From the NCBI RefSeq assembly GCF_964340395.1, contig NC_135558.1:2345001-2409000 (forward strand): a stretch of DNA of 64,000 nucleotides, written 5' to 3'. The stretch's first letter is position 1. Each line of letters starts with the position of its first letter. The translations under genes were made by a program, and so were the position numbers. The DNA is from Glandiceps talaboti. Its lineage: Eukaryota; Hemichordata; Enteropneusta; Spengelidae. Shown here in pieces: positions 20,598-33,780 of the stretch. Below the pieces are notes generated by a model that was given only the letters and a program-made list of their open reading frames with translations, searched no databases and had not been told where the DNA came from.

Positions 20598-20830
20598 AAG
20601 CTTATTTCTGCCTTTAGCACATTTGTATTGATTACTGCTGTCAACTTAAAGGGAAAGTCCAGTCAGACTTATTTCTGTCTTTAGTACACTTGTATTGATT
20701 TCTGCTATCAACTTAAAGGAAAAGTCCAGTCAGACTTATTTCTACCTTTAGTACACTTGTATTGATTACTGCTATCAACTTAAAGGAAAAGTCCAGTCAG
20801 ACGTATTTCAGTTTAGTACACTTGTTATCA
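20598..20830. repeat. 67-bp tandem repeat, about 3.3 units
   Basis: Three full units share CTTATTTCTGYCTTTAGTAC, TTGTATTGATT and CAACTTAAAGGAAAAGTCCA; a partial fourth follows. The copies are about 90% alike. Confidence 0.9.
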
Positions 20831-21146
20831 ACATAATACGATTTTCGGTGATAAAATAGCATCTCAGTAATTTACTCTGCTATGAATCTTATACAGAAGC
20901 TCTTCGGCGTGTGACATGTGTTCAGCCATTTTGGGTGATGACATCACGAATACCCTTATCTCTTTGTCTTCACCCATTTTATGTTGACTGGTCAAAAAAT
21001 CCTTTATAGTACACTTGGTGATTAGAAAGGATTGACTGACGGAGTTTTTGAATTCCACGATTGAATATAAGAAATAGGACGTGTTAACACTTTATTTGCG
21101 TTGATATGTTTTCCGGTACAACACACTTTTTGTACATTGTTATTAG

Positions 21147-21257
21147 TGCCATCTTTATTAAAACGGGCAATACATCAAGAATTACGAAGCACAACGGATA
21201 TGAAATTACCGTCTCATGATCTTCATTCACCACGAATCTTGGAGAAGGCGCCAAACA
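21147..21257 (+). CDS. Weak candidate internal exon (unknown protein)
   Basis: A T-rich acceptor ending TTATTAG (21146) and a consensus donor GTGAGT (21258) bound an open 111-nt stretch. It would read PSLLKRAIHQELR, then TTDMKLPSHDLHSP and RILEKAPN, with mixed codon use. I do not recognise the protein. It could be a chance open window in AT-rich DNA. Confidence 0.2.
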
Positions 21258-21385
21258 GTGAGTTTAGCATTTCAGATTTAATAAAATTTTAACCTTCGGG
21301 TAATTCAACAGTGACAGATAATTGCAAATAAAACTTTATTTTTTTCCTAACGTATTAGCATGTTGTATGTAGCAGTCCAAATATA

Positions 21386-21430
21386 ACAATGAACGATTAG
21401 CCGACATCTAAATCGGATTTTAATCAGATT
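21386..21430. mobile_element. Solo end of the foldback MITE family
   Basis: This 45-bp piece ends TTTTAATCAGATT and contains GAACGATTAGCCGACATC, matching the right end of the elements at 4292-4533 and 4946-5160. The rest of the element is missing. Confidence 0.8.
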
Positions 21431-22015
21431 ATGTATCGTCCAGAAAGTGTGATTACATCGGTGAGAAGTCTCTGATGACCTCTGTAAATATGAAGAGAAC
21501 ATTTGAACTGATCATCGAAGTTAAAAATATAAATATAAGATAGAATGAATCCTACCTACCCACCCTATTTTGAAATTAGACGGTATCGGAACCGTACAAT
21601 TTTTTGTGGCCGTATGCAAAATGTATGAACAACAGGAACAGAACATTTAAGACTTAGTAATGACAACCGATTTTTATGTAAACGTCCTAAGAAAACGTTA
21701 AAGTACTAATAACGCCTTAATATATCCCCATGACTGCTTGCAAAATGCCCAAATCAGCAAATGAATCATAATTATGGAAATAATGTCAATATTAGGATGT
21801 ATACGTGCCCCCATGGAGAGAAATGGGAGAGTTGAGATAGGTTTATTAAGACCTAATGAAACACTGAAAATTACAAAAGATAGCGCTATTATCTTCATGG
21901 TAAATATATAATTTAGGTCTAATAAGTTTTACATTAAATCATTATGACCTTATTAACTTATTAATATGACCTCCCCAAATTTTAAAGCGTCGTGTGAGAG
22001 AAGGAGGCAAACATG

Positions 22016-22366
<351 letters not shown>

Positions 22367-22379
22367 TTTAGGTAAGCCT

Positions 22380-23445
22380 TAGCCTTTGTAGTTTTTGGTC
22401 ATTATTATGTAGAAAAGCAGTTATGAATGACACGTACTGTTTATTATCATGGTAATCGTAAAAAGTAACAACAATGATAATAATATTGTTACTTTCTGAT
22501 CTTCGCACACAGCTGACAGACCAAGTAACTACACTCGAATCACTCTCATATCTCATATCCGACTCAACTTCTGTATGTACGTACCAGGATCTCACTTGAA
22601 CTTTAGGGAATTAGCTCAGGCTATACACAGTTTGTGTTTTAAAAGTCTACACTGGAAACCAAGGCAAGCACCCAGCAAGTGCCTCGTTCACTGACTTCCC
22701 CTGAAGCCAAGTGCCCCTGCGAAGTGAAGTGCCTGCCAGTCCCAAGTGTTCTTTATTGTGACGTCCTTAAAGTCTAAATTTACATAACGCATGGCCAATG
22801 GCCAAATAATTAATGCAATCCATATTACACTTTGCAGGGGCGTTAACATGCCCTAAAAGTATTCTCAAAATTCTTGATGAATGATCACTATGAATCCTAG
22901 CTATTTATGAAATGCAGACTGTCGTCTCATGTACTCGAGTACGCTTGGAATCTTGTGGTCTGAATCCGATATCCTTGAGACAGTCTGCTGACCTTTCAGT
23001 CAAACTAGGACATGCGATGTTGTTAAAATATTGAGTTTACTGAAAATATGAATATGTCATCTGTGGCAATATAAACTGTATTCATCAAAATATAATACGG
23101 ACATGTTCGCGATATTTCGGAGGTACTATAGTATTTTTTCTCATTACTCCAACCATCGTATTCATTTCGTCCGAACTAAATGTGAAGTGGACGTGCCTTT
23201 TCTTAACGAATGCCCTTCAAAATAACAGACCGGAAGATCCGTTAAAAGGAAGCGAAATCTATGAAAGAATCTCCAAGCATCTTACTGTCATCTCACTATC
23301 TTCAGTCTTACAGACATCACGTTCCAGGGTCATAACAGGGATACGTTGTCTTTTTAAACCTTCAATAGTAACACAAACTTTAGGTCTTTGTCAAGTTTTG
23401 ATAAACACATAAAACTACATAGGATGAGGATATGTATTTATGTTT
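22380..23445. other. Intergenic, nothing firm
   Basis: Contains an open frame at 23182-23412 with a stretch NNRPEDPLKGSEIYERISKHL-like in character but without a usable donor, and a very short possible exon at 22513-22572. Neither is strong enough to call. Confidence 0.4.
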
Positions 23446-23645
23446 TAAAGTATGACGTAGACATCATTAATGTGTGACGTAAAGATCATTAATATGTGAC
23501 GTAAAGTTCATTGATATGTGATGCAACATCAGTAATGTGACGTAAGCATCATTAATGTGATGTAAACATTGATATGTGACGTAAACATCATTAATATGTG
23601 ACGTAAATATCAATACTTTGTGACGTAAACATCAATATGTGATGT
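23446..23645. repeat. ~22-bp tandem array of CRE-half-site units
   Basis: Roughly nine units of the form GTGACGTAAACATCATTAAT. Six carry TGACGTAA and one TGACGTAG; the rest are mutated (TGATG). The array therefore clusters ATF/CREB/C/EBP-type half sites. The spacing is irregular (17-24 bp). Confidence 0.85.
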
Positions 23646-24082
23646 GTAATTTTGGAAATCTTGATACATCTTGAAGTCATGGAAATCAACATTGGTATGT
23701 TGCTGTCCACACTCGATACATTCATCGTTAGGTGAGGTGAATTAGTGTAATAAAATGAAAATTGTGGTATGTGCTGTATAGAATAAAAATCATCTTAGCA
23801 ACAAAGTCATTTGTATTTTGATTGTACAATACTGTAATTAATTTTCCGAGAATGACACGCAACATTAATTATTCTAAACCATTTAATTTGTAATTATAAT
23901 CACCGTACATGCATCGTAGATAAGCTAATTAATGGCATATACTTTATCGTGATTAGGGGCAAACATTTCCTTTAAGAGTCGATTCCGTATTGTAAAACAT
24001 TACTTTCTACCAGGGGTTGTATTGAATTGCTCTAAAATAGATTAGGTAATTTTTGATGCTAAGAGAAGTGCGGTACATTAAT

Positions 24083-24303
24083 CTGCCTGCCTGCCTGCCT
24101 GCCTGTCTGTCTGTCTATCTGTCAGTCAGTCTGTTTGCCTGCATGAACGCGCGCAACCGGCCGTGTCAGGTGTTTGTGTGAGTGGCATGCAGACATACAT
24201 ACATACATACATACATACATACATACATACATACATACATACATACATACATACATACATGCATGCATACATGCATACATGCATACATACATACATACAT
24301 ACA
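24083..24303. repeat. Tetranucleotide microsatellites
   Basis: (CTGC)n/(CTGT)n at 24083-24134 and (CATA)n with CATG interruptions at 24192-24303. Open frames across them (YVCM or HTYI repeats) are artefacts. Confidence 0.95.
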
Positions 24304-26184
24304 AACTCTTGCAAGCTATTTTATTATGCGTGATGTCGATTTGTTCACAATCGTTCACTGAATAGAGACAGGTCAAGTACACTTGTATTTCCATTAACCA
24401 CAAAGTGAACCTTGAAAAGTAAACGATTTTATGTGATTACTATTTACATTGTCCTCACACCAAATCGCCATAGGTGATGATAGATGCAGTGGGCTGAGGG
24501 CTCGTGTGTTTTTTTCCAAGAAAGTAGATAGTCAACTTTGCAAAGGTAAATGTGCACGAGAGAGAGGTGCAGTGTGATTGCAGGGTGGTTATGACTGTAT
24601 ACCGACCTCTGTCATCGTTGTTAATGTATTACTATAGTAAAGATGATGAACTTGTTTCAGAGCAGAGGTGGATAAATACTATGTCAACGAAATCACCAAT
24701 GTACATGTATCACATTACACTGTATATCAAAGAAAATATGCTAGAACGTATTTTAGTTGCTTGTTTTAGTTCAGACGCAAACCTTAAATTGTATCTACTA
24801 ACGAAAAAAATGTTAAATCACCAGTCACTCTGCTCTAACCGTAAACTCAAGATCGACTTATAATAACGAACACTAAGATCTTTAGGGACGTGATCTACGC
24901 TTGAACTGTCATTTTTCTTATAGAGCATCATTTGTGGACCTCGGAATGCACGATCGCTCAGGTTAATAACAGACAGTGATGTTTAAGCTTGACCTAGCAG
25001 CAATTGGAACACTTTTGTTATCAAGCAACCAAACACATATTCACTAAAATTGTTCAGTTTAACTTATAAAAAGACATTGCATATAGTAATTAGTGTTTGA
25101 TTTCATCTATAAGTAGTGTTACGTTGTGACAGCTTAGCTTGGTTTTCAATACTTTAGTTTGACTTGCCTCATTTACGTTAGTACTCACTCTATATCAATA
25201 TCAAGACACAATCTTGGTCATTTGATTTTACACACATCGATCACCACGTAATATTTTACAGCATGATTCGTGAATGATTACGTTTCGATGGAGGCACTGG
25301 TTTTAGCGTCCGTACTGTAAACTACTAATACGTTTGCTTACCATGTTATATGTACCGTAGAGTAATTCATTACAAACCAGTTTTGAAAACTGTTCCAGTT
25401 GCAGGTAGTGCGGCTTAAAACTGTGACCGGACCGAGTTTCTTTCTAGCAAAATTGATCTGTTTAGACAGATATATCGTTATAATTAAATCGCACTTATTA
25501 ACTCCTTACAAAGTGAGACTTTGTACGCCTAATGGTGTCATCATACATCTTTCCTCTCATCCCGAGATAGTATCAAAGCCCGTGTCGTGAGGACAACACT
25601 AGACGGTGATTTAGTTAATATCTTAAAGGCATGTGTCGACATTAAATGAGACTTCATTTTGTTCACTAGGTTGATGTAAGTCTAGAATACTTCTATCGTA
25701 GGATGCAATGTTTTCATTAGACCACAAACGTTAGATGTGATATTACAATAAACTCGCGAGATATATGTAGTGCAAAATAACACGAGTACCGTACGCATGT
25801 TTATATTCATGGTGACACTCTCAGAAAGACACATCGTAATATCGTGGACACAAACTCAGGTTTAATTCACTTGGAAGTTGGAAGTGTTAACAATTTTTGA
25901 TAAACGTCTTTAACAGTACACGTAAAGGAAAACAGAATTGATAAGACTTCAAAAACCTCTGAGGAAAGAATATGGACAAACAAGAAGGGACAAGAATGGT
26001 GCTACTGCTAACACTAGTTCTACTTCGATTACTGCTATAACTACTACAGTAGTATAATGTGTCTGTCAAGTGTACTTATATGATGTGTTCTTGTGATTGA
26101 ATCGACTTCTTAGAAAGAAGCCATACTGCATTAGACATATTACTAGCAGTATTCAACATCCTTGAAAATACTGTTTGATAAAGC
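24304..26184. other. Intergenic, nothing recognised
   Basis: Several 60-100 codon open frames occur on both strands (24552-24863 plus, 25399-25590 plus, 25887-26069 minus). None has a known motif, a good start context or flanking splice signals. Confidence 0.4.
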
Positions 26185-26285
26185 CATTCTCGCAAACCAG
26201 GGCTGTTATTTCTTCCGCGTCACTGCGAAATATTGGCGGTGCGTCTTGGACGGTGCCGTAAAAGGGGGTGTGGTTTACGACGATG
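26185..26285 (+). repeat. Conserved ~100-bp interspersed sequence, copy 1
   Basis: Begins CATTCTCGCAAACCAG and ends with the best-conserved block, GTCTTGGACGGTGCCGTAAA then TGGTTTACGACGATG. Two more copies lie at 51256-51353 and 59810-59911, all on this strand. CCGTAAA and TTTACG are short inverted repeats that could form a hairpin. No tRNA-type boxes were found. Confidence 0.75.
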
Positions 26286-27184
26286 GATAAGGCATGTCGG
26301 CAATACTGAAAATTTGAACACGAATTTTAACAGCCTGTTGTGAGGTGATATCTAACCATCCCAACATTTCAAACAGGCAACCACGTGCATAATTTTGCGA
26401 TGGGTTCAGTACATTCGTAATTAGAAACATGCCTTGGCATTTTTTTAGAATGACATGTATGTATATTAAATATTTATGTGGGTCAGAAAATATCTTAAAA
26501 TGTGTGAACTTCAGCTGCATGGATTTAAGCAAAACATGTTTCATTTCTGGACGTGGGGCAAATGCGAAAAATTATACTTCTTGAGCGCCACCATACTACT
26601 ACTACTTCATAGGATTGTGGACAAGAAACATCACAGAAATAAATCAAGATAAATGATGTATCATTCCAGCTCCCGGAAGAGACACGTGATAGCGGCCTAT
26701 TGTAGTACACTCCTGACGATACTAAAGAGACGTCAGCGAACATTGAGATCAGATTCCAAAATTTATTTTGACTTTGAGTAAAATTTTCAGTTGATACTAT
26801 GAACCCATAGTCTATGAACACTCATTCTCGTATAAATAAAACGATTTACGTTTTATTTACCTCTACAGTATTCGCTGCATGATAAATAGACGCATGTCTC
26901 TCACGAAATCCTTCCTCTGTTTGTCTGTATTTTACTTTATATCATAACTACTTCTACCCAGCACATTTGTTCGTGTTGTTAGCCTATTTCTATTCTGCCT
27001 TTGTGCGTCTGTCTCATAAAATGTGTGTTAGACTATACTGCCCTTCCTCTGGTCATCATTAAACAGGAACAAAAGTGAGGCTGATTTTATCTCAGGTACA
27101 TTTCTTTGATCTGCTCAGGGGACATAGAAAAGTCATTTCCACTAATTTTGCATAGCGTGACCGCTCTCAAACCTGGCTGAGAAG

Positions 27185-27220
27185 ATGCCAGCTGTAGACT
27201 GGAGCGAGGCATTATTGGAT
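27185..27220 (+). CDS. Weak candidate first coding exon
   Basis: An ATG with A at -3 opens MPAVDWSEALLD and runs directly into a donor GAT|GTAAGC at 27221 in phase 0. The base and codon mix looks coding-like, but 36 nt is too short to judge and no partner exon was found. Confidence 0.15.
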
Positions 27221-29853
27221 GTAAGCAATGTTAGGAGTTTCATACCTCTTAAATTAATTACCTTAGACTTAGTTTTGGGAAGGGTTCCACTGAGATGTTA
27301 ATTCCCGTGATGCCTCACTTCAGCATGTCTGGGCCAGATTTTTCTGAATTCCTACATCTTATTCTTACATCTTATTCTAATTAAGAGATGTCGTGCGATG
27401 CAGAGTTAGTGGAAATTACATTTCTGTGTTTCCTAAGCCTACAAATGCAACTAAAGGGAATTGTGCCCTTCTTTGAATGTCAGTGTATTTAAAATTTAGC
27501 TTAAAAGGTTTTTTCTTCCGTTTGAGATATTTCGCACAGGTGTTTACAAGTCGGGTCTGCAGCCACTATACTCCAGTGACAAAAATTTGCAAAATAGACT
27601 GCTGGAAATACACCATCGCTGTACTATAGAATCCCTTCCATGGGTTTGAAAACACAACGAAAAACAATGACGCGCACAATCCATGCCTACGCGCGCGGGG
27701 ACGAGAGAAAACAAAAACACCACCGACAACATGTTTCTTCCTCTTTTTTTTTTGCGTTCGAGCTGAAATTCTACATTCATAGAGTTTACCTCACCTGTCA
27801 ACCTGACATAGCACATTGAACTGTCTGCAATGTTCCACTAGGTACATCGTGAATAATTAAAGTCCATGTCAATGTTTTTCACGTGTTTATGACGAAAAAT
27901 ATAACATATCAAGTTGACATTGTGATGCTAATTAATTATATATGAAACATAAAACTGCAATCAAAGTAGAATCCAAAAACGTCGCAAAGTGAAATGATAA
28001 TTTATCTGTTGTGACATTTCAAACTGTAATGACCTCTCTTCCCCCTGTAAATCACATCACTGATCTGACATCTTGTATCTTATAAAACATTACCCTGTAG
28101 GCTAATCCAGACGTTCATTGTTTTTGTCGAGATTGTCTTAGCTTCTGATCACTATACACACTTCAACGCATTCATATATTAATCAATTTCACTCCAGGAT
28201 GTCTCTGTTATAACATAGACAGGAAATTTCAACGATTGTCGTAAAAAAACACAAGTCTCTTTTACGACATGGTCCGTCGTTGAGTCAGCGGACAAATACA
28301 TATGCCCTGGCTTGTGAAAATGACGTTTGTCATCATTTTATGTATGCATAACTCAGTGACGTAATTTAAATTTGTGGAGTGAAAGAAAATTCGACCAGAT
28401 ATGTGCGTGGGAGATTTCTATCAATTACCTAGGCCCCGTCTGATTATTTGGTAGAAAGTCGCTTTTCTCGAACTCGTGAAATAAACCCCAACGTTCTGGG
28501 TACGTCTCTAGCCTGTGTAATGTCGCATGAAATGAAGCCACATGCCAATTGATTGAAACCTAAATGAGTCCCATTATTTGCTTGGCCTGATAATAAGATG
28601 GACGATATAATGCTTTCTCCGTCACCATTTATGTGGTTGATATAACAGCAGTAGTTGATTCGATTCGTGCCATTGGTTATGCATGGTACATCACTCATAA
28701 TGTATCTATAGACAGATTATACTGTCATTGCTGTGGTATCTTAGACCAAAGTGAATTTTAAGTGGCACGTTCTTTTTATCTCCGATTTTAGTTTTTAATC
28801 ATAGAAATTCACAGTCACTCACTAACCTAGCACCTTCCTGTAGGAATAATACTTCTTTTCATCTGATATATCATTTATACAGCCTGCTTTGTTGTGTGTA
28901 TTCTTTAGTTTCCTGCGTTGTAGATGACCTGTATGCACAAATTAACGCCTGGATATATTCAGCGGGTTAACTTATCACTAGTCTATCCATACATTTTGAG
29001 AAAGAAGGCTATGACTAAAAAGTAGTTTGTATTAAAGCTTGCTTGGTTTCATGCCTATGTATGTATTGAATTCTTTGATGGTTAACTTTATTTAATTAAA
29101 ACGCAAAAACCAAGAAGCTGTAATCAGTTTTGTGGTAATTACACGTTTACATTTCATTGACGGCTTTATCTTAAATAATTTTCCATAGGCTGCAGTTTCC
29201 ACTGATATAGCTTATTAACATATCAAATTCATGTGATGTGTGTCGTGGTCGGTTTGTAAGTGGAAAGAACACATAACGAGATTTCATTTGTGGCGTGGTA
29301 AAATAACTACAGACCTATATTTTGAATCGCGCTGTTTATATATTGAGTTAAAATTTGAACAATTGGTGAATATCGTTTTTAAAAAATAGTTTACAAAATG
29401 ATATTTGCTATGATTCGAGATTTTTTATGTATGTTGTATTATTATCTCTCGACTATTACATTTATTCTAATGATAAAAGGGATTCTCATAAGGAGGGAAA
29501 TAATCTGGCGACATGAGAGGTTGAAAATTATTCCGATAACATTCACCAACACAAAGAAAAATTAATGTTTACAATTGATATACGCATTTGTAGGAAATAA
29601 CTGTAACAGCCTGAATAAAGCACGGTGGCGAAAAGCCAGACTGAAATATTCAGCACATTGCAGGGCTTCTTTTCAAATGATATGAAAGAGGGGAACTAAC
29701 AAAGCATTTGGTGAACTGAAAACAACATAGTATGTAAATACCACCTATGTCGATTTTGATGATAAATGAATCATACAAATTGTGTTGCTGTCGTCACTCG
29801 CCCATTAAATTACATGTTTTCTATTTTTTCCTTTCACCTATGCTTACATGTAG
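27221..29853. other. Intergenic or intronic, nothing recognised
   Basis: AT-rich sequence with scattered chance open frames (27544-27816 and 28444-28698 on the minus strand). No exon or repeat was identified. Confidence 0.4.
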
Positions 29854-29967
29854 TAGTTCGGTTGGTGATGATGATTATTGCGAGATTTGGCGAGATTCTC
29901 ATCTAGCAACTAGTTTTGGCGAATCGATCAGTGTACATCAGTCGCTGGCAGCCACTCCACACAACAG
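29854..29967 (+). CDS. Candidate internal exon (unknown protein)
   Basis: A strong pyrimidine tract (TTCTATTTTTTCCTTTCACC) leads to an acceptor TAG at 29853, and a donor CAG|GTTAGT follows at 29968. The 114-nt stretch is open in the frame starting at 29855. It reads GDDDYCEIWRDSHLATS then FGESISVHQSLAATPHN, a balanced, non-repetitive composition with above-background CpG. Length is a multiple of three, so it could be a cassette exon. I do not recognise the protein. Confidence 0.3.
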
Positions 29968-31274
29968 GTTAGTAAAACTATGGTCTAGGCAATCTCTCAC
30001 GCGAAACCGTAGAGACAGTTATGGCAAGGGTACATCCTCTGACGTGTCTTTCTATCAATTCCCAAAACCTTACACATGAAGGTTTTTAGGGATACACGAC
30101 CGTGTGGGTTTTCGTAGTCTAATTTGGCAGTGTTTATCGCGTCAGGCAAACTTCTGCAGCGTGTTTTATTCTACTGGCCTGAAAAGATTTAAACCATAAG
30201 ATTTTTTCTTGACGCAACTCTCGCCTTAGAGAATGTTTTATTAATGCATACAACTGCATGCAATATTTAAATAATTATTTGAATGTGTCAAAAGAGACAC
30301 GAGAGTCCCTCGGCCTTCCAGACAGCTTGGCGTTTATCGAAAATATGAGATTTTGATAAATGTAACAGTACTGCCAGGATGACATCAACTCATTTCAGTC
30401 TGCGATGAATTACACAATGGTGTAAATGAAGTACATTTCGGTTTTCTTCAGAGATAGGTTGACGGGTTATATTCTAAGGATGACAAGCTGTCCATTGTTG
30501 TATTTTTAGTTTCATAACACCGTTTGATGAGTTATATGAGTGCTGCAGATATCAGTAGAAAAGTAAATAGTGCGTTATGTAGTAAGTGAACCGTTTTTCA
30601 CTGGCAGCGTATCTTGTAATGTCAATCAGCATGTTGTAATGCGTAAAAGTTGAGGTGTGAGTATCAATAGGTGACTAAGCAATGATGTTAACGTTTACAT
30701 GGCATAAACATGATGTGATTCGTGAAATGACAGTCTGCTGGATGGACAAACACATATAACGTGTCTCTCACTCGAATTTACCTTTCACAATTTGACAACT
30801 AGGTTGTGATTACTATTGGAGGGCTGATTGTCTTCTTTAGATTTTTGTTTCCGTGATGTTACCTTTTAACGGACGACACCGGTGATTTTTTTTTAAAGTT
30901 TTGATTTTAATATTGCTTCCTCGTTTTTACTTTTATATTTTGTGCTAAAATATGTGAATACTGATTTACTCGATATTTCAAATTTCATGGAGAATATACC
31001 TTCGGTTTTCTATCGCCATCTTTCATTATACCGACTCTTCATGTTAAAGATATCGCATTTTCAGGATAACGATTTAGAACACTTTATTTTTATTGACATA
31101 AATCCAGAAAACAAATAAGTCGCTGGATGTTCCACTTATCACACGCGCTTTCGCAAACAGGTAGATTGATGAGAAGCATACACGCAATAATGACTACATA
31201 ACTACTTGCTGTATGTATCCACTTTTATTTTAGTTTTAGTCAATCTTTCAAACCATTCATCGAAAGACAATGGA
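29968..31274. other. Intergenic or intronic, nothing recognised
   Basis: AT-rich. The open frame of the preceding candidate exon continues to 30079 if not spliced. Nothing else was seen. Confidence 0.4.
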
Positions 31275-31419
31275 TGAGTTCAGAATAAAAACGGTTTGCG
31301 ATCCGTTAGCTAGAATATCCACCTCGCTAGCTCTTGTAGTAGACGAGAGTTAGTTCAGTCACAACTCCAGGGTCGTAGACATTCTAGCTAACTGATCTCA
31401 AACAGTTATCCTGAACTCA
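31275..31419. mobile_element. Short foldback element with ~40-bp inverted arms
   Basis: Ends are TGAGTTCAG and CTGAACTCA. The arms (31275-31316 and about 31379-31419) share CGTTAGCTAGAAT-type and GTTTG blocks with several mismatches, around a ~60-nt centre. No clean target duplication was found (AATGG lies near both ends). Confidence 0.55.
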
Positions 31420-31724
31420 CCTAATGGCTTACATAAAGAATATTATAACATTCGGTACATATTGATCGTTATTAAAATCAATCATATGTACCAACGTCGT
31501 TATTATTTCTATAACATTTCTGAAAATGATTTTATCAGATGTGGTGTAAGTAAAAAAACTAAGAACGTGCTCATTTATTGTACTGTCTGACTTCACGTTC
31601 CTTCGAGATTTCTTTTCACTACGCCCTCCTTGAAGTTGATTGCGTAAGACCCCCCCCCCCATCAATTATTCAGCTTTCGTAAAGTTCCGGTTATACTTCT
31701 GAAATATTTTTGTGATGTTAGAAT

Positions 31725-31975
31725 CTTCCGATCGAGGTTTTAGAACCCCTTAGTACAGAGATGTTTGGGTCCCCAAGTACAGAAATTCTAGAACCGTCTA
31801 GTAGATATATTATAACCCCTTTAAGAGTACAGATATATTAGAGCCCTCTAGCATAGATATGTTTGAGACCCCTAGTACAGAGATGTTTGGACTGCCTAGT
31901 ACAGGGGTATTGGAACGCCAAATACAGAGCTGTTTGAAACCTTGAGTATAGTTAAGAACCTCCTAATATAGTCAT
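31725..31975. repeat. Degenerate ~27-30 bp tandem repeat
   Basis: About eight diverged units share CCTAGTACAGAGATGTTTG followed by a variable purine/CC spacer. Copies are poorly conserved. Confidence 0.7.
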
Positions 31976-32397
31976 TCGACTTGCTCCATTACTACCCTCT
32001 GGCCTATTCCGTGGAATATAATCAACTTTGCTGTAAGAACAGCATCGTTTGAAATGCCGCTACTGCATGTCGGCACCTGATGTGACGCTAAACCTTTGTA
32101 TTTGTTTGTGCCAAAAAAGGGAAATTACTACATTTCTCACTTGAATATATCCCTGGAAGGCCATTGCCCTTTTTGTAGTTTGTAAGTTATCAGGCAATTA
32201 TTTCTAATATTCTGATGAGCCAACGAACCCTCTTAGACAGTGTAGATGTCATAGAAATGTCGAAATCCTGGCTATTTGAAAGGTAGCGATTTCCATAAAT
32301 TGAGCGTATACAAGTCGCTGATGTAACCGAAAGGGGCAACTTTTAATCCAATTAATTGTACAAATGCCCAGGTACGCTAAACTAACATAGCAGATCT

Positions 32398-32777
32398 TAA
32401 CGAAAACACGGCTCGCGTATACTATAAAAGACAGCCTGCAGAACTCAACATACACGGTGTAAGAGAAGAGGACCTCGTAGCAAATCATGCATGTTATATT
32501 ACAACAGGTGCGCGATCCTACATCACAAACAACTCCCGGGAATAGAATATATCCGCATTGCAAACAACCACCAACTCACAATGAAAGCTCTGAGCCATCA
32601 CATCTCACAACAAACCACCCATATGAACCATATAACGGTGCATTAGAGCAGAGCAAAACAGAACACATACATACATGCATGCATGCATGACAATACAAAA
32701 TGGCACACCCCGTTTTGAATCAGGACAACAGAACACCCAGGGTAACGAAAACACGGCTCGAGTATACTATAAACGAC
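32398..32777. repeat. 35-bp direct repeats about 345 bp apart
   Basis: TAACGAAAACACGGCTCG followed by GTATACTATAAA occurs at 32398-32433 and 32743-32777 with few changes. The interval between has no coding frame of note. This could be a small element's terminal direct repeats or a local duplication. The first copy contains a TATAAAAG box-like sequence. Confidence 0.6.
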
Positions 32778-33567
32778 ACTGAATTTGGTCCAAAATTTCA
32801 TTAATTTGAGATATCAATACAGCTACAGTCATTATGTTCTAATTACTTATTTGATACACTATACGGTATTCAGTAATTAACCAAATATTTCATAATTACA
32901 ATTATTATATGTATAGGTTCAGCAAAACTTACACTTAGTATCAACGTACGTAACATGTCCATCAGCTATTTTCTTAGTTTCATTTACACCAAGCTTGTCA
33001 ATACCACATCTAATTAAATTTGCTAACGAACACAACGGTGGACATCCTGACTGGATTTTGATTCAGTGTTCTACGCGTGTATAAATCACTGTGTGTTCTC
33101 TCTATTATTCATGATTTTCGTTCTGTCACTTTATGCTGTGTATTCTCGAGGATAAACGTATTGCAACCTCATATATATGCATTGATGTTAACGTTTGATA
33201 TGTGTTCGGCATTAAGCTTGATTTTTGATGGGCTGATTTACACTAACTAAAATAACTCACCATCAAGAGATATCTGACTTTACTGGGTGCCAATATATAT
33301 GTAAAGAGATACGATCTCGCGGCACAATATGAGAGTAGAGACATCACAAGTCGTGATGAACGAGATTGCAAATAATTCAGTGGGTCTGAAATATTTATTG
33401 GTAAAGTTAATTACAATGGATTTGATATACATCGAGACATTCTGAGTTTCATAGTTTAATTGCATATCAAATAAGGGATTGTCCTTCACTAAACCTCGCA
33501 TATAGAATTGTTATAAATGTCTTTATTCATCGTATTTGCTCATTCTGCAGTTTGTTTGCTATGTGGA
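32778..33567. other. Intergenic or intronic, nothing recognised
   Basis: AT-rich, no repeat, exon or RNA gene seen. Confidence 0.4.
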
Positions 33568-33780
33568 AATGTATACGTTACTACGTATAATTGTATGGTT
33601 ACTATGTGTGATTCTATGGTTACTATGTGTAATTGTATGATATGTTACTATGTGTAATTGTATGGTTACTGTGTGTAATTGTATGGTTACTATGGGTAAT
33701 TGTATGGTTACTATGTCTGATCGTATGGTTAGCTGTATGGTTACTTTGGATATCTGCATTGCTACTATGTGTAATATACA
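33568..33780. repeat. 21-bp minisatellite
   Basis: About nine units of TGTATGGTTACTATGTGTAAT with substitutions. It is open on the minus strand as a TIQLHIV repeat, an artefact. Confidence 0.9.

Noticed and set aside
22513-22572. 60-nt open stretch between CACACAG and GTATGT
   Set aside because: Too short to separate from chance in this composition.
23182-23412. Possible RIIa/Dpy30-like segment (NNRPEDPLK)
   Set aside because: The short RPEDP motif is suggestive, but the sequence after it does not fit the family and no usable splice donor follows.
24552-24863. 103-codon ORF
   Set aside because: No motif, AT-driven composition, no splice or promoter support.
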